A DNA stretch of 64,000 nt. It comes from Ctena decussata (taxonomy: Eukaryota > Mollusca > Bivalvia > Lucinida > Lucinidae). Below are positions 63,763 to 64,000 of the stretch, one piece after another. The translations under genes were made by a program, and so were the position numbers. How positions within the stretch are numbered: the first letter of the stretch is position 1; every line of letters begins with the position of its first letter. The notes beneath the pieces are model-generated. The model saw nothing but the letters and a program-made list of their open reading frames with translations. It was not told the DNA's origin and made no database searches. The stretch spans positions 66,599,434-66,663,433 of the forward strand of contig OZ022506.1 of assembly GCA_963989385.1 (NCBI GenBank), in the 5' to 3' direction.

Positions 63763-64000
63763 CAAAGCTATGTCTGACATTTATTGTCTCAGCTAAGATA
63801 TGTTGGTACACCTAAAGCTATGTCTGACATTTATTGTCTCAGCTAAGATATGTTGGTACACCTAAAGCTATGTCTGACATTTATTGTCTCAGCTAAGATA
63901 TGTTGGTACACCTAAAGCTATGTCTGACATTTATTGTCTCAGCTAAGATATGTTGGTACACCTAAAGCTATGTCTGACATTTATTGTCTCAGCTAAGATA
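63763..64000. repeat. 50-bp satellite running off the window
   Basis: 4.7 nearly identical copies of a 50-bp unit (AAAGCTATGTCTGACATTTA, TTGTCTCAGCTAAGATATGT, TGGTACACCT). The first unit lacks only a base or two of identity at the SINE junction. Confidence 0.95.

Noticed and set aside
1..64000. CRISPR array or bacterial defence-like system
   Set aside because: Repeats are long, diverged tandem arrays or satellites without unique spacers of constant length, and the genes are spliced eukaryotic ones.

Overview
This window looks like nuclear DNA from a repeat-rich metazoan, most likely a heterodont bivalve mollusc. The two protein-coding genes are split by long GT-AG introns. The rest is mostly tRNA-headed SINEs, hairpin-forming DNA elements, and tandem-repeat elements ending in short hairpins or (ACGG)n runs, a mix I associate with clam genomes. 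The species assignment is inference. Nothing prokaryotic, no rRNA and no functional tRNA gene was recognised.

Two host genes are supported, both on the plus strand. The first (9343-28788) has eight coding exons whose phases join into a 455-codon frame for an ADP-ribosylglycohydrolase (DraG/ARH fold). It carries a disordered 105-residue N-terminal tail and every expected metal-binding motif. The second (35434 to about 48214) has at least three exons. It encodes a small type I membrane protein with a signal peptide, a very short ectodomain, one membrane helix and a cytosolic tail with duplicated CCGNC blocks. Its last exon may lie outside the window.

Layout. 1-9342: tandem repeats, a C-rich inverted-repeat element (2351-3263), a 2-kb TIR element (4311-6371) and a SINE. 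9343-28788: the hydrolase gene; its introns hold a decayed mariner-like element, a 1.4-kb palindrome, several hairpin elements, SINEs and tandem arrays rich in TGACCTTGA/TCAAGGTCA motifs. 28789-35433: no gene, two long tandem arrays. 35434-48214: the membrane-protein gene, whose 11-kb first intron collects three full copies of a 333-bp hairpin element flanked by 5-bp duplications, other hairpins and LINE and retroelement remnants. 48771-56407: an LTR retrotransposon on the minus strand with 244-bp LTRs, 4-bp target duplication, primer site, polypurine tract, a gag with an N-terminal helix-hairpin-helix motif, integrase remnants and a nested non-LTR reverse transcriptase fragment. 56545-64000: nested insertions, a broken RTE-type LINE, further tandem arrays, two SINEs with clear 12-bp target duplications and a 50-bp satellite running off the window end.

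The two genes show no functional link beyond sharing a strand. The window is chiefly a record of layered transposition around two sparsely spaced exon sets.
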